A stretch of DNA of 64,000 bases from Allium sativum (GCA_030737875.1 CM060918.1:769476552-769540551); one strand, 5' to 3'; shown: positions 1-12,644, numbered from the stretch's first letter. Made by a program: numbers and translations. Notes: generated by a model from the sequence alone, not told the origin.

Positions 1-1
1 G

Positions 2-2554
2 GATTATCGTGATTTGAACAAGCAGACCATAAAGAACAAATATCCATTGCCGCGGATTGATGATTTGTTGGATCGATTAAATGGAGCACAAGTATTTTCA
101 CAGATGGACCTAGCTACAGGCTTCCATCAACTTCGAATTGCCGAAGAGTGTGTTCCAATGACAGCATTCAGAGGTCCCGACTTATTCTACGAGTGGTTAG
201 TAATGCCGTTCGGCTTATGCAACGCTCCTGCTTACTTCGTCGATCTAATGAACAGAGTATTCAGAGGAGTATTGAATAAATTTGTTCTGGTTTTTATTGA
301 TGATATTCTAATCTTCTCTAAATCAAAGGCCGAACATGAAAAACATTTGGAACAAGTGTTAGAAATCCTCAGAAGGAATGTATTGAAAGCAAAGTTTTCC
401 AAATGTATATTCTGGCAAGATGAAGTGAAATTTCTGGGCCACGTCGTATCAAAAGAAGGAATTGCTATGGATCCAAGCAAAATCACAGCTATTCAGAATT
501 GGAAACAGCCCAGTACCCCCACTGAAGTCCGCAGTTTTCTCGGATTGGCTAGCTATTACCGGAAGTTCGTTAAAAACTTTTTGAAGATATCTGGTCATTT
601 AACAAAGCTTACAAAGAAGCACTCTAAATTCAAATGGACTCCAGAAAGTGAGGAGGCTTTTGAAGAGCTAAAGTTAAGACTAACGACAGCTCCAGTGTTA
701 ACCATCATCGATGGCAACCAGGATTTGAAAGTCTGGACTGATGCTTCTAGAGAAGGCCTTGGCGCAGTGTTAATGCAAAGAGGCCAAGTGATCGCTTATG
801 CTAGCCGTCAGCTGAAGCCACACGAGAAGAACTACGTAACTCATGATCTTGAGTTATTGGCTATTGTGTTTGCTTTGAAAATCTGGAGGCACTATCTTCT
901 GGGTGAGAGATTTGAACTGTTTACAGATCATCAGTCATTAAAGTATATGTTCACTCAGAAAGACCTGAATCTGAGGCAGCAACGTTGGTTGGAGTTTCTT
1001 GCAGCATATGACTTTGAGATTATATACACTCTAGGGAAAGCCAATGTCGTGGCCGATGCGCTGAGCCGAAAGAATGTAATGATCGCCAGCTTTATTATCA
1101 CGACTTCCTTGATTGACAAAATATCTATTCCTCAGAAAGAGGACAGCTTTATTAAGGATATGATCAAAAGGATTCAGAAAGGCGAGCCCTCTTGTTTTCA
1201 AATAGATAACGACGAGACCCTGAGATTAAAAGGAAGGATTTGTGTTCCTGACATTCCCAAGCTCAAAAGGGAAGTGTTAGACGAGTGTCACAAGTCCAAG
1301 CTGAGTATCCATCCTGGTGTGGCCAAAATGTACCACTATCTCAAGCGAACATTCTGGTGGAAGGCTATGAAAAGGGACGTTTCAATATAGGTTAGCCGAT
1401 GCCCTACTTGCCAACTAGTCAAGAGCGACCAACAGAAACTAGCTGGATTATTACAACCGCTAGAAGTTCCTGGTTGGAAGTGGGAACATATTTCTATGGA
1501 TTTCATTGATGGTCTTCCCAGAACTAGAAAAGGGAATGACAGTATTTGGGTGATCGTAGATCGCTTCACGAAGACCGCCCATTTCATACCTGTCAGATCA
1601 AACAGAACTGCTCAGAGTCTGGCGTAGATTTACTTCAGGGAAATAGTTAGACTACATGGAGTGCCGCTCAGTATCGTTAGTGATAGAGATACAATATTCA
1701 CTAGCAAATTCTGGGAAGAATTTCAAGTCGAGCTGGGAACGAAGTTGAACTTGAGCACCGCTTATCATCCTCAGACAGACGGTCAGACTGAGAAGGTGAA
1801 TCGCATTTTAGAAGATCTATTGCGGGCTTGTGTTATAGATTTCGGTGGATCCTGGGAAGACCATCTGCATTTGGCTGAATTCTCTTATAACAACAGCTAC
1901 CAGGCGAGTCTGACAATGTCACCATTCGAAGCATTGTATGGTAGACCGTGCCGATCCCCTGCTTGTTGGGTCGAACCCGGAAATAGACTTGTGTTGGGTC
2001 CTGATATGATCCGAGAAGCTGCCGACAAAGTTGATTTTATTAAGAAGCGATTACTCGCCGCTCAAAGCCGACAAAAGAGCTATGCCGATAGAAGAAGAAG
2101 AGATATATCCTTTGTGGTTGGCGACTACGTGTATTTGAAAGTATCGCCGATGAGAGGAGTTATCCGGTTCGGTAAAACTGGAAAGTTGGCGCCCAAATTC
2201 ATTGGTCCGTTTCCTATTCTGGAACGGATCGGAACTCTCGCTTATAGAGTCAAATTGCCTGATTGGTTGCCGGGAGTTCTTGATGTATTCCACATATCTC
2301 AACTTCGAAAGCACGTTCATGATCCAGACTTGATCGTGGAAGAAGCAGCTCAACAGGACATTGAAATTACCCCCGAATTAGCTGTGAGAAGGGAGCCGCT
2401 AAAGATTATCGGCAAAGAAACCAAAGAGCTGAGGAACAAGAAGGTTCACTTAGTCAAAGTGCAATGGAGTGGAGATCCGCGAGATTGTACTTGGGAAACT
2501 GAGGAGAGCATTCAGAAAGCCTATCCTAGATGCCGAGTAGATATCTCTGATTGA
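2..2554 (+). pseudogene. pol: Ty3/gypsy pol fragment: RT, RNase H, integrase, chromodomain; two in-frame TAG stops
   Basis: One reading frame runs from the window edge to a stop at 2552-2554, broken only by TAG at 1388-1390 and TAG at 1625-1627. It opens inside reverse transcriptase at the DYRDLN motif. The RT active-site FIDDIL has its two aspartates at 299-304. RNase H begins near TDAS (first Asp codon 740-742) and ends near VADALSR (about 1060). The integrase zinc finger has its His pair before 1320 and its CPTC pair at 1400-1411. The integrase catalytic residues are Asp 1499-1501, Asp 1682-1684 and Glu 1790-1792; the last two are 36 codons apart, the DD35E spacing. A GPF module (near 2200) and a chromodomain-like end (about 2440-2520) follow. 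The first stop interrupts the zinc finger and the second falls between the first two catalytic Asp residues. No frameshift separates the halves, which suggests fairly recent decay. These proteins would copy and insert the element. Gag and protease are not in the window. Confidence 0.93.
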
Positions 2555-2791
2555 CTCCGGTGCAAGGTACATTTACCATACTTTGCACTACCATTTAATT
2601 CTCTACTCTGTTGTTATTTTCTTTCCATGGATGTGCACTTTTAAATTCTATAGTCTGAATGATTTTGAAAAAAAGAGTATAGAAGTTGATTAGTATATTT
2701 TTGAAAAGTTAAAACGATTTGACTGTAGATTTATCAAACCACTTTCGACTTTGTTCCTTTTCGGGGACGAAAAGTTTTAAGTGGGGGAGAT
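2555..2791 (+). other. Untranslated tail of element 1 with polypurine tract
   Basis: This is non-coding sequence between the pol stop and the 3' LTR. It ends in a purine run (2779-2790, AAGTGGGGGAGA) directly before the LTR start. That placement identifies it as the polypurine tract that primes plus-strand DNA synthesis in LTR elements. The preceding TTCGGGGACGAAA (2760-2772) has a close counterpart just before the polypurine tract of the second element at 27452-27465, supporting relatedness of the two families. Confidence 0.8.
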
Positions 2792-3170
2792 TGTAACGAC
2801 CCAGAAATCTGAACCAATTAAATTTTTTTAAATTGGCTAAAATAATGGATTTTAAATATTTAAAATAAATATTTTAAATAATGGCAATGAAAACTGAGCT
2901 TGAATCGACAATTGAAAACGAATATTATTAAATATAATTATAAACAAGGCCTGAAATGGCGCTGTAGTTTCGAAAATTGAATTCAAACTTCGTCGGACTG
3001 TACCGGGTGCAAAACAAAACGGATTTTAGTAAAACAAAAAATATTTAAATCTGTTAGTGAATACCTTTCTAACGAACCTAAAAAATCGAATTTTCATAGC
3101 GGAAAGCAAAAGTTATGGCCGAATGAATTTTCAGAAAGGTCGCTATGGAATTTATATAGCCCGTGGAAAT

Positions 3171-3470
3171 GACCATTTTGCACACGACCTCGGAATTCGA
3201 CGAAACCACTTTTGTTGGATCCGGGATGTGAAGTTATTGCTAGGTTTCAAATTTCGTAATTTTTGAAGCTAGTATGTGAGCGTGGCAAAGGAAAATGTGT
3301 TTTGGTCAATTATAGTTAAATTGGATCGACCAAAAATGGGCCTTTTTGCAAACGGTCTCAGAATTCGACGAAACTAGTTTTGTTGGGACCGTATCGTCAA
3401 AACATAGCTAGATTTATTTTTTTGGAATTTTTCGAATTAGTTTGTGGCCCTGGCAAATTGAAATGTACGT
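3171..3470 (+). repeat. Diverged tandem duplication inside LTR 1
   Basis: Two copies of about 130 bp (3171-3299 and 3338-3470) share ordered blocks: a TTTTGCA start, a segment GAATTCGACGAAAC, TTTTGTTGG, and an ending GGCAAA(G/T)GAAAATGT-like motif. The offset is about 168 bp. The copies are clearly related but diverged, so the duplication is older than this insertion or is a fixed part of the LTR family. Confidence 0.6.
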
Positions 3471-4407
3471 TCAAATTAAATATTGAATGTTTTATATTTT
3501 AATTTGAAGGAAAACTGACTGAAACATTCGAATGGGCCTTCAAAACATATCCCATTGTGTTCGGAATGGGGGTAAAACGCTAGAGACGACAGTCGTTGGA
3601 TTTAGATTGGTGGTCGCTCAGAAAACCCCTAATAAAATCTATGGAGCAATCAGAATTTAATAAAAAAAATATCGTTTTCTCTCTCCCTGATTAGCAGCGA
3701 TCGACGGCGGAACCCTTTCTCGCCGTTCCCATCCAATTTCCGACCAAACCAGGCAGAATTAGCCCCTCCTCCAGTTGAAGATTTTGAAGAGCTCAAGAAG
3801 ATCATCAAATCCATATGTAGTTTGTATTTTTTCGTGCATCATTCGAAGAGATATCACGCTCGAAAGTTCCGAGCTTCCAATCGCCGCCGCCGTCACCAGA
3901 AGCCACCGAAGTGGGCCCCCTTCCTGGCGCACGTGCGCCTCACGTAGCTCTTCGACCCTGCGCAACCCGATCGTGGAACCATTGCACGGATTGATCGAAA
4001 AATTCAAACCTAGTTTTGAAGTTTTTTAAAAGGTATTGGCTGTTAATTATTTAACTGATTTCGACAGTTTAAAACCGTTGCAAACTTCGAAAAATCATAT
4101 CTTTTTGCTATGTTAACGAAATTCGATGAAACAGGAAACATCGTGACCGTGTGGACGCCTTTTACATTTTAGAAGAGACCGCATATTTTTCTGAGCCTTC
4201 TGCTATTTTTGGTGGAGTGGAACCCAATGTGAGATTTCTAATTTATAAACGATATGGAAAACGACGATGTATAAATTATATAGTCGATGTATGAGTTATA
4301 TAAGCGTTGTACACCTCATGTATAAGCGTTGTATAAGTTGTACGTTCGATGTATAAGTTGTATATGCGTTGTAAAAATTATATATGTGTTGAAATGGAAG
4401 TGAATTG

Positions 4408-4408
<1 letters not shown>

Positions 4409-4452
<44 letters not shown>
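4409..4452 (+). repeat. (TA)22 microsatellite
   Basis: A perfect run of 22 TA dinucleotides within LTR 1. It is likely to be length-variable and prone to assembly or sequencing error. Confidence 0.97.
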
Positions 4453-4453
<1 letters not shown>

Positions 4454-4785
4454 GCCCCTCGTCCACAAACCATGGACGATATTTATTGGTTGTGATTGTT
4501 GTGAAAATTGATTGATAGCGAATGATTGTTTGGGATTGTTTGTGGTTGATATTGATTGATTGTGATTGAAAAATACCCGTTTGTGGTTGAGAAATATTTG
4601 GTTGAAACCACATAGGATTAGTTTATGGAAATGAAATAAATATATATATACATGCCGCCTGCGTGCGAACTAGATGCATGATCCCCATTGTCAAAAACCG
4701 CAAGGTTTTAAGGTAGAGCGAGGAGCCGCACTAGGGACGGTCCCGGTTTTAACTACCCTGCAGTTATGCTGCCGAAATTTTCTGA

Positions 4786-5240
4786 AATATACATGTGTTA
4801 GAATAATTTTCATTCGTTGAAATAAATTACATATGTTGAAAGAATATTCATGTGTTGAGTTGCAATTCATTCGTTGAGTTGAAATTCATGTGTTGAATAT
4901 TATTTGAATTTAAACAAATAGTTTTAGTGATAAAAATCACATTTTTATATATATACAAACTATAGAGAATATTCATGTGTTGAATTGAAATTCATTCGTT
5001 GAGTTGAAATTCATGTGTTGAATGTTATCGTATTTTAAAATAAAATGAATAGACAATAAAAACTACATTTTTATTGTGAATATGAAGTGTTAAAAACATT
5101 CATGTGTTGAATAAATATTTTTGATGATAAAAATATTTCTTTTATCATGTATACGCTTTGATAAAAATACACACGTGTTGAAATAAATAATAGTTTGCTA
5201 GAAATATTATTATTGGCTTTGTTCTGCATATATATACATG
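4786..5240 (+). repeat. Degenerate short tandem repeat, CATGTGTTGAA / CATTCGTTGA
   Basis: The motif ATTCATGTGTTGAA and its variant ATTCATTCGTTGAG recur many times, often alternating with TTGAAATTC, with AT-rich spacers. The best-ordered stretches are 4845-4905 and 4970-5025. This is low-complexity expansion within LTR 1 with no sign of coding. Confidence 0.7.
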
Positions 5241-6010
5241 TGTTGAATAGGAAAAATGGATTAGCTGTAGAGTAAAGAAATTATTTGCGGGCCCGACAAA
5301 TAGGTAAGCCTTGATGAGTTGGCTGCGCAATTTTATTTTTATATCAACTTCTGTGAATGCCATTGGATGCGGAGTGCTGGTTATTCTGTGTGAAATTATA
5401 AATATCGCCATAGGATAGTAACAATTAAATTTGAACTACGCTACATGGCATACTTCTTGACGATAGGCATACTTCATCATATTCCACATAAGCAATTGGA
5501 GCTTGTGTGACGAGGTGGAAGATTTACCATACAAGCGAGAGGCTTGTATGGTGATGATTATATACTACAGGTTGAACTGATGACTGATATGGACTCTATA
5601 AAATATAACGATAAATTGCCAGATTAATAAAAACCCCACACGGGTCTGGAGTTGACAATAATCACGTCTCTCTAGTTATTAGATACGGCACATGGACTAT
5701 TTATTTCCCCACGGAAACGGGGTGACGAGAATTTATTCTCTGGAGTGATTATCTATACATGCTCCCCCGTAAACACCAGAATATATCACTATAAATATGT
5801 GAATGCTTTTTAGGATTTATTGGGTACCTAACACGGCCCAATAAATTTCCAAACCCCTCCCCGTACAAAGGAGGTTATGGCGAAATTTTTCGAAATATTA
5901 AGGCATTAGTGAAATATTTGAAGTGAAAACGAAGTTGAAAATATAGAATGAACTATAGTTGGAATTATAGAATGAATTATATTTATATATGTAAATATAA
6001 ATATAATTAA

Positions 6011-6456
6011 AACGAAACGTGGCCGTACAGTTCGTGTTTTGAAACCGTGATTTCAAACAACTAGTGCGGGAAATCCGACCATCGGATTTTCCTGAAATCG
6101 CAACCGTTGGGTCCACTTAGGAAAAATCTTTCCAACGGCACTAACTTTGTAAAGATCCAACGGTTAGATTTTCAGATATGTGTAAATCAAATCTGAAGAA
6201 AAACAGCGCCAGAAACGATTATATTTATATATATATATAAATATAATTATATTTAATCGAATAACGACGCTGCAGTTCGTATTTTGAAATCGAAACTTCA
6301 AACGATTGTACCGGGAGATCCGACCGTCGGAATTTCCCGAAAATGGAACCGTTGGATTCGTTTTGAAAAGACCTTTCTAATGATGTAAATTTTGTGAAGA
6401 TCCAACGGTTAGATTTTCAGATATGTGTAAATCAAATCTGAAGAAAAACAGCGCCA
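6011..6456 (+). repeat. Tandem duplication (about 245-bp offset) inside LTR 1
   Basis: The first copy is 6011-6212 and the second 6261-6456. Shared blocks in the same order are CAGTTCGT, a TTTTGAAA-cC-TTCAAAC segment, GATCCGACC, AACCGTTGG, and a nearly identical end from GATCCAACGG through AACAGCGCCA. An AT-rich spacer separates them. Confidence 0.75.
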
Positions 6457-9184
6457 CGGCCGCGTTATGGCCCAAAGCGTCGTTTTGAATAAATAGGCTA
6501 TTTTAAAATAAATAAAAATAGCGATAAATCGTTATAAAATATTATAAACGATATGGAATGGAAATAAACTGAATTTGCTCGATTTATGTGGTGTTTGATG
6601 GTTGAATGTGTTTGGTGTGAAAATTACGTTAAAGAACAAAATTGGTGTTGTCGAATGATTTAACCATTGAAATAAATTGATTTGAAATTATAAATATACG
6701 TGAATTATTTGAAAGGGCCGAGTTAATTCTCATTTCAAATAATTGACCGACGATTGAAAGTCGAAGATGAAGACGGTGGTCGAAGACCGGAGATCTTCAC
6801 CTCGTTTGGATGGTAACCGAGGTCCTGATTGGGAGGCATCCCGAAATATGGATAATGAGTGGTGATCGTCCAGACGTACGTGGTGATCAATGGGTTTGCG
6901 AGGTATTTAGTGCCTCCGGTTTTGTTCACACCCAGAACGGACTTGTAAATGGACTGTGTGTCTGACATTGGATTTTATTCTGTGTTGATTGATCTCTATT
7001 AAATATACATCTGTTTGGCGGCGGAGAATTTATTCTTTTGCTTAACGCCCTTCTCTGAAACGCACGAGCTCAGAGGTTGTATATCGATGGACATCAGTCG
7101 CGTGGCATGAATTGCCTGTGTTGCATGCTAAGATGCAGTGATCAGGGCTTCTGTTGAAAAGCAAAGTCTTGTGGTGATGATCAAAGCACCGCCTGTGTGG
7201 CGTATCTTTGTGTATAACGAGAATTCGTGAGCCTCACACCCCGGTATGAACCAGAAACGGGAGAAGGACCTCAGGGAGGGCATGCGTTTCTTCCTAGCTA
7301 GGGTGGTGTCAGTGACCTACCAGCCCTGACATTTATATATTTTTCACCTATGTGGTTGTTGCTGTTGCGAGGCGCCTCGGTTAGATCGGACGATCCGGGT
7401 CCGATGGAGCCATTCGTTGGTTCGCTTACGCCCCAAAGGGCGGGGAAACGTAGTGTTCAGGCATTTTAATCCACTCCGTGTGGACCGGCCCTGACGATCC
7501 AAGGGTCGATGCATTCTGATCCTGAGACTCGGGCTAGGCAGTCTCGAATTCGGTACGGACTATCTTTTGCCTTGGTTCATGATGGAAATCCAATTTCCAA
7601 ATACGTGATTGTGCGGTTTTGATTGTATACCTATATATGGCGACATAGTGGTATGGGGCATTAATGCCGTCTATGATTGATAGTTATGATTTGAAATTGC
7701 TTTCAAAACATATAAACACTAGCAATAATATCAAATGCCTTTGTTTTATCCGTATCAAGCATATTTTGGCCATTATAAGGTAAAAACTCTATCCTCCGGT
7801 TTGCGTTGCATTGTGTGATGGGAACTGAGTCTTATAATGGCTTCATTTTTATAAAAAGCATAGCGATGTTTAAAAGAATGATTTGTTTAAAGCACTGGCA
7901 ATCCAATGGAGTAAACCCATTCCACGAAAGTGGCGTGGTCCTGTGATTAGCCATATTATATATGTGTTGAGTAGATTTCTCATACCAGTCCCATTACTGG
8001 CTCGTAGTTTGTTTCACTTTCAAACTCGGGTGCCCCTTTTTCTACATGGGCAGCCTTGTATTCAGGTTTAGCTGGTTCTTTCTGGATAGCTGGAGCTGAA
8101 GATAGGTTCTATCATTTATCTCTTTTTATGTTGTTCAGCTCATATTGTACATATTATGTTTATTTTCCGCTGTAGACATTTATGTATAGCTGAACTGTAT
8201 TTTTACTAAGTATGATCCTGTATACTGTGTAACTCTGATGATTACTTTTATCCAGTATATTCTATTGTTCATTATCTGGTGTATTTATTTAATTTTGTTC
8301 TGCTGTTATCTGTTTCTGTGTTATATTCCACGGATTACCCTTGCCGCCGTCAGTACGGGGTTTGGGGTCGTTTCATAACAGTGAAGGACCAAATCCATCG
8401 ACTCTGCTGGGGATCGAACCCAGAATCTATGGTTTCATAGTTCAGCGCCTTATCGATTGGGCCATAGAGTCACTTGTTGGACGGTGGAGTTTATGTATAT
8501 TCCAACCATAGGACATAGTTGGATAGTAGAGTTTTATGTATGTACCAAATAAACAACAAAGTTGGCACTGAAATTTTCCAAAAAATGTGCAACGTGATAA
8601 GTTAAAAGGAGCAACAAAGAGAACGATGATGATGTATCAAAATAGCCAGGAACAACAAAGGAAAATATGATAGTGCCCGATATAATACTTTATCAATTAA
8701 GCTACAGATTTGCTTCATATAAGACTGCAGCTCACAAAATACTTTGTGATGGTGGGTGCTTGAAGTTAATGGTACACTACCAGTTAACAGTGAAGGACAA
8801 AATCAGCCGACTCTGCCGGGGATCGAACGCAGAATCTCTAGTTTCGTAGACCAGCACCTTATCCATTGGGCTATAGAGTCACCTATTGGATGGAAGAGTT
8901 TTATGTATATTCCAACCATATGGACGTAGTTGGATTGTAGAGTTTTATGTATGTACCAAATAAACAACAAAGTTGGCCTTGAAATTTTCCAAAAAAATGT
9001 GCGTTGTGATAAGTTAAAGGGAGCAACTAAGAAAAAGTAAGATAATAGTACCTGATATAAGACTTTATCAATTAAGCTGCAGATTTGCTTCATATAATAT
9101 TGCAGCTCACAAAATACTTTGTGATGGTGGGTGCTGAAGTTAATGGTAATGCACCTCCAGTTAACAGTGAAGAACCGAATCCAT

Positions 9185-9257
9185 CGACTCTGCTAGGGAT
9201 CGAACCCAGAATCTCTAGTTTCGTAGACTAGCGACTTATCCATTGGGCCACAGAGTC
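9185..9257 (-). tRNA. tRNA-Arg(ACG)-like, compensated anticodon stem
   Basis: The 73-nt cloverleaf has a perfect acceptor stem GACTCTG/CAGAGTC, a G discriminator and an intact B box. The anticodon stem is CTAGT/ACTAG, in which both strands differ from the array consensus (CTGGT/ACCAG) and pairing is kept. One D-stem mismatch arises from GTC in place of GGC. Anticodon ACG. Probably a pseudogene, but structurally close to intact. Confidence 0.7.
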
Positions 9258-9734
9258 ACCTATTGGATTGCAAAGTCTTACGTATATTCCTGCCATATGA
9301 ACGCAGTTGGATTGTAGAGTTTTATGTATGTAGCAAATAAACAACAAAGTTGGCTTAGAAAATTTCCAAAAAAGTGCACAGTGATAAGTTAAAGGGAGCA
9401 ACAAAGTTAAAGATGATGATGTATCAAAATAGTCAGGAGCAACAAAGGAATAGATATAGTGCCTGATATAAGTCTTTATCAATTAAGCTGCAAATTTGCT
9501 TCATATAAGACTGCAGCTCACAAAATACTTTATGATGGTGGGTGCTGGAAGTTAATGGTAATGCACCACCAGTTAACAATGAAGGACCAAATCCATCGAC
9601 TCTGTTGGGGATCAAACCCAGAGTCGGTGGTTTCGTAGACCAGTGCCTTATCCATTGGGCCATAGAGTCACCTGTTGGATGGTAGAGCTTTATGTATATT
9701 CCTACTATATAAACGTAGTTGGATAGAGAGGATA

Positions 9735-9834
9735 TGTATTAATTATTGTTAACATGTTTAATATATTTATGATGTTAACTAACAATTTAGTTAACATCAT
9801 AAATATATTAAACATGTTAACAATGATTAATACA
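9735..9834. repeat. 100-bp near-perfect hairpin insert, copy 1
   Basis: An inverted repeat with about 47-bp arms around a 6-nt centre (ACAATT). It begins TGTATTAAT and ends ATTAATACA, with one mismatch between arms by eye. It interrupts the second TAGAGTTTTATGTAT block of the monomer, with TAGA on both sides. The shape is that of a small foldback or MITE-like insertion. No transposase is present. Confidence 0.85.
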
Positions 9835-10671
9835 TTAGAGTTTTTTGTATGTACCAAATAAACAACGAAGTTGGCCTTGAAATTTTCCATAAAACGTGCA
9901 CTTTGATAAGTTAAATAGAGTAACAAAGGAAAAGATGATGATGATGTTTCAAAATAGTCAGGAGCAGCAAAGGAAAAGATAATAGTACCTGATATAAGAC
10001 TTTATCAATTAAGCTGCAGATTTGCTTCATATAATATTGCAGCTCACAAAATACTTTGTGATGGTGGGTGCTGAAGTTAATGGTAATGCTCCACCAGTTA
10101 ACAGTGAAGAACCGAATCCATCGACTCTGCTCGGGATCGAACCCAGAATCTCTGGTTTCGTAGACTAGCGACTTATCCGTTGGGCCACAGAGTCACCTGT
10201 TGGATTGCAAAGTCTTACATATATTCCTACCTTATGAACGCAGTTGGATTGTAGAGTTTTATGTATGTAGCAAATAAACAACAAAGTTGGCCTAGAAAAT
10301 TTCCAAAAAAGTGCACTATAATAAGTTAAAGGGAGCAACAAAGTTAAAGATGATGATGTATCAAAATAGTCAGGAGCAACAAAGGAAAAGATATAGTGTC
10401 TGATATAAGTCTTTATCAATTAAGCTGCAAATTTGCTTCATATAAGACTGCAGCTCACAAAATACTTTATGATGGTGGGTGCTGGAAGTTAATGGTAATG
10501 CACCACCAGTTAACAATGAAGGACCAAATCCATCGACTCTATTGGGGATCAAACCCAGAATCGGTGGTTTCGTAGACCAGTGCCTTATCTATTGGGCCAT
10601 AGAGTCACCTGTTGGATGGTAGAGCTTTATCTATATTCCTACCATATAAACGTAGTTGGATAGAGAGGATA

Positions 10672-10771
10672 TGTATTAATTATTGTTAACATGTTTAATA
10701 TATTTATGATGTTAACTAACAATTTAGTTAACATCGTAAATATATTAAACATGTTAACAATGATTAATACA
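10672..10771. repeat. 100-bp hairpin insert, copy 2
   Basis: Same palindrome at the same monomer position, 937 bp after copy 1. It differs from copy 1 by a change in the right arm (CATCGTAAA for CATCATAAA). Confidence 0.85.
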
Positions 10772-11610
10772 TTAGAGTTTTTTGTATGTACCAGAAAAAC
10801 AGCAAAGTTGGCCTTGAAATTTTCCATAAAACGTGCACTTTGATAAGTTAAATGGAGTAACAAAGGAAAAGATGTCGATGATGTTTCAAAATAGTCAGGA
10901 GCAGCAAAGGAAAAGATGATAGTGCCTGATATAAGATATTATCAATTAAGCTGCCGATTTGCTTCACATAAGACTGTAGCTCACAAAATACTTTGTGATG
11001 TTGGGTTCTTGAAGTTAATGGAAATGCATCATCAATTAACATTGAAGGACCAAATCCATCGACACTGCTGGGGATCGAACCCAGAATCTCTGGTTTCGTA
11101 GACCATCGCCTTATCCATTGGGCCACAGAGTCACCTATTGGATGGTAGAGTTTTATGTATATTCTAACCATATGGATGTAGTTGGATAGTAGAGTTTTAT
11201 GTATGTACCAAATAAACAACAAAGTTGGCCCTGAAATTTTCCAAAAAACGTGCACTGTGATAAGTTAAAGGGAGCAACAAAGGAAAAGATGATGATGTAT
11301 CAAAATAGCCAGGAGCAACGAAGGAAAAGATATAGTGCCTGATATAAGGCTTTATCAATTAAGCTACAGATTTGCTTCATATAAGACTACATATCACAAA
11401 ATAATTTATGACGGTGGGTGCTAGAATTTAATGGTAATGCACCACCAGTTAACAATGAAGGACCAAATCCATCGACTCTGTTGGGGATCAAACCCAGAAT
11501 CTGTGGTTTCGTAGACCAGTGCCTTTTCCATTGGGCCATAGAGTCACCTGTTGGACGGTAGAGCTTTATGTATTTTCCTACCATATAGACGTATTTGGAT
11601 ATAGAGGATA

Positions 11611-11710
11611 TGTATTAGTTATTGTTATCATGTTTAATATATTTATGATGTTAATTAACAATTTAGTTAACACCATAAATATATTAAATATGTTAACAAT
11701 GATTAATACA
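11611..11710. repeat. 100-bp hairpin insert, copy 3
   Basis: Same palindrome, 939 bp after copy 2. This is the most diverged copy: changes such as TTATCATG in the left arm and CACCATAAA in the right arm reduce pairing. Confidence 0.82.
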
Positions 11711-12544
11711 TTAGAGTTTTATGTATGTACCAAATAAACAGCAAAGTTGGCCTTGAAATTTTCCAAAAACTGTGCATTTTGATAAGTTAAATGGAGTAAC
11801 AAAGGAAAAGATGATGATGATGTTTCAAAATAGTCAAACAAAGGAAAAGATGATAGTGCCTGATATAAGTCTTCATCAATTAAGCTATCGATTTGCTTCA
11901 TATAAGACTGTATATCTCACAAAATACTTTGTGATGTTGGGTGCTTGAAGTTAATGGTAATGCATCACCAGTTAACATTGAAGGACAAAATCCATCGACA
12001 CTGCTGGGGATCGAACCCAGAATATCTAGTTTCGTAGACCAGCGCCTTATCCATTGGGTCAAAGTCACATGTTGGATGGTAGAGTTTTATGTATATTCTA
12101 ACCATATGGACGTAGTTGGATAGTAGAGTTTTATGTATGTACCAAATAAACAACAAAGTTGGCCCTGAAATTTTCCAAAAAACGCGCACTGTGATAAGTT
12201 AAACGGAGCAACAAAGTTAAAGATGATGATGTATCAAAATAGCCAGGAGCAACAAAGGAAAAGATATAGTGCCTCATATAAGACTTTATCAATTAAGCTG
12301 CAGATTTGCTTCATATAAGACTACATATCACAAAATAATTTATGACGGTGGGTGCTTGAAGTTAATGGTAATGCACCACCAGTTAACAATGAAGGACCAA
12401 ATCCATTGACTCTGTTGGGGATCAAACCCAGAACCTGTGGTTTCGTAGACCAGTGCCTTATCCATTGGGCCATAGACTCACTTGTTGGATGGTAGAGCTT
12501 TATGTATATTCCCACCATATAGACGTATTTGGATAGAGAGGATA

Positions 12545-12644
12545 TGTATTAATTATTGTTAACATGTTTAATATATTTATGATGTTAATTAACAATTTAG
12601 TTAACATCATAAATATATTAAACATGTTAACAATGATTAATACA
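12545..12644. repeat. 100-bp hairpin insert, copy 4
   Basis: Same palindrome, 934 bp after copy 3 and very close to copy 1. No further copy was seen elsewhere in the array, so its spread is confined to this higher-order block. Confidence 0.85.

Larger units (their letters stand above)
1..8375 (+). mobile_element. Ty3/gypsy chromovirus (Tekay/Del-like), 3' part only
   Basis: This is the downstream part of an LTR retrotransposon whose 5' LTR, gag, protease and start of reverse transcriptase lie before the window. Visible in order are reverse transcriptase, RNase H, integrase with a chromodomain-like tail, a polypurine tract and a long 3' LTR. The order RT-RNaseH-INT with a C-terminal chromodomain is diagnostic of Ty3/gypsy chromoviruses. 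Assignment to the Tekay/Del clade is inference from the long TGTAACGACCC-type LTR. The element entered the tRNA satellite: right of the LTR the satellite resumes as TAACAGTGAAGG, so TAACA (8376-8380) is the likely target duplication. Its left partner is outside the window, so this cannot be confirmed. The pol frame carries two stops, so this copy is not autonomous. Confidence 0.9.
2792..8375 (+). repeat. 3' LTR of element 1 (about 5.6 kb)
   Basis: The LTR begins TGTAACGACCC right after the polypurine tract and ends GGGTCGTTTCA where satellite sequence resumes. The two ends form an 11-bp terminal inverted repeat with one mismatch. At about 5584 bp it is long for a plant LTR. Its length is partly due to internal duplications (3171-3470, 6011-6456) and low-complexity tracts (4409-4452, 4786-5240), listed separately. 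No open reading frame in it looks like a protein. I found no clear TATA box. The 5' LTR is outside the window, so the ends rest on the polypurine tract, the inverted termini and the satellite junction. Confidence 0.8.

Noticed and set aside
9735..12644. The palindromes as a replication origin or Pol III terminator
   Set aside because: They are confined to four units and lie upstream of the tRNA, not downstream. An inserted foldback sequence explains them more simply.
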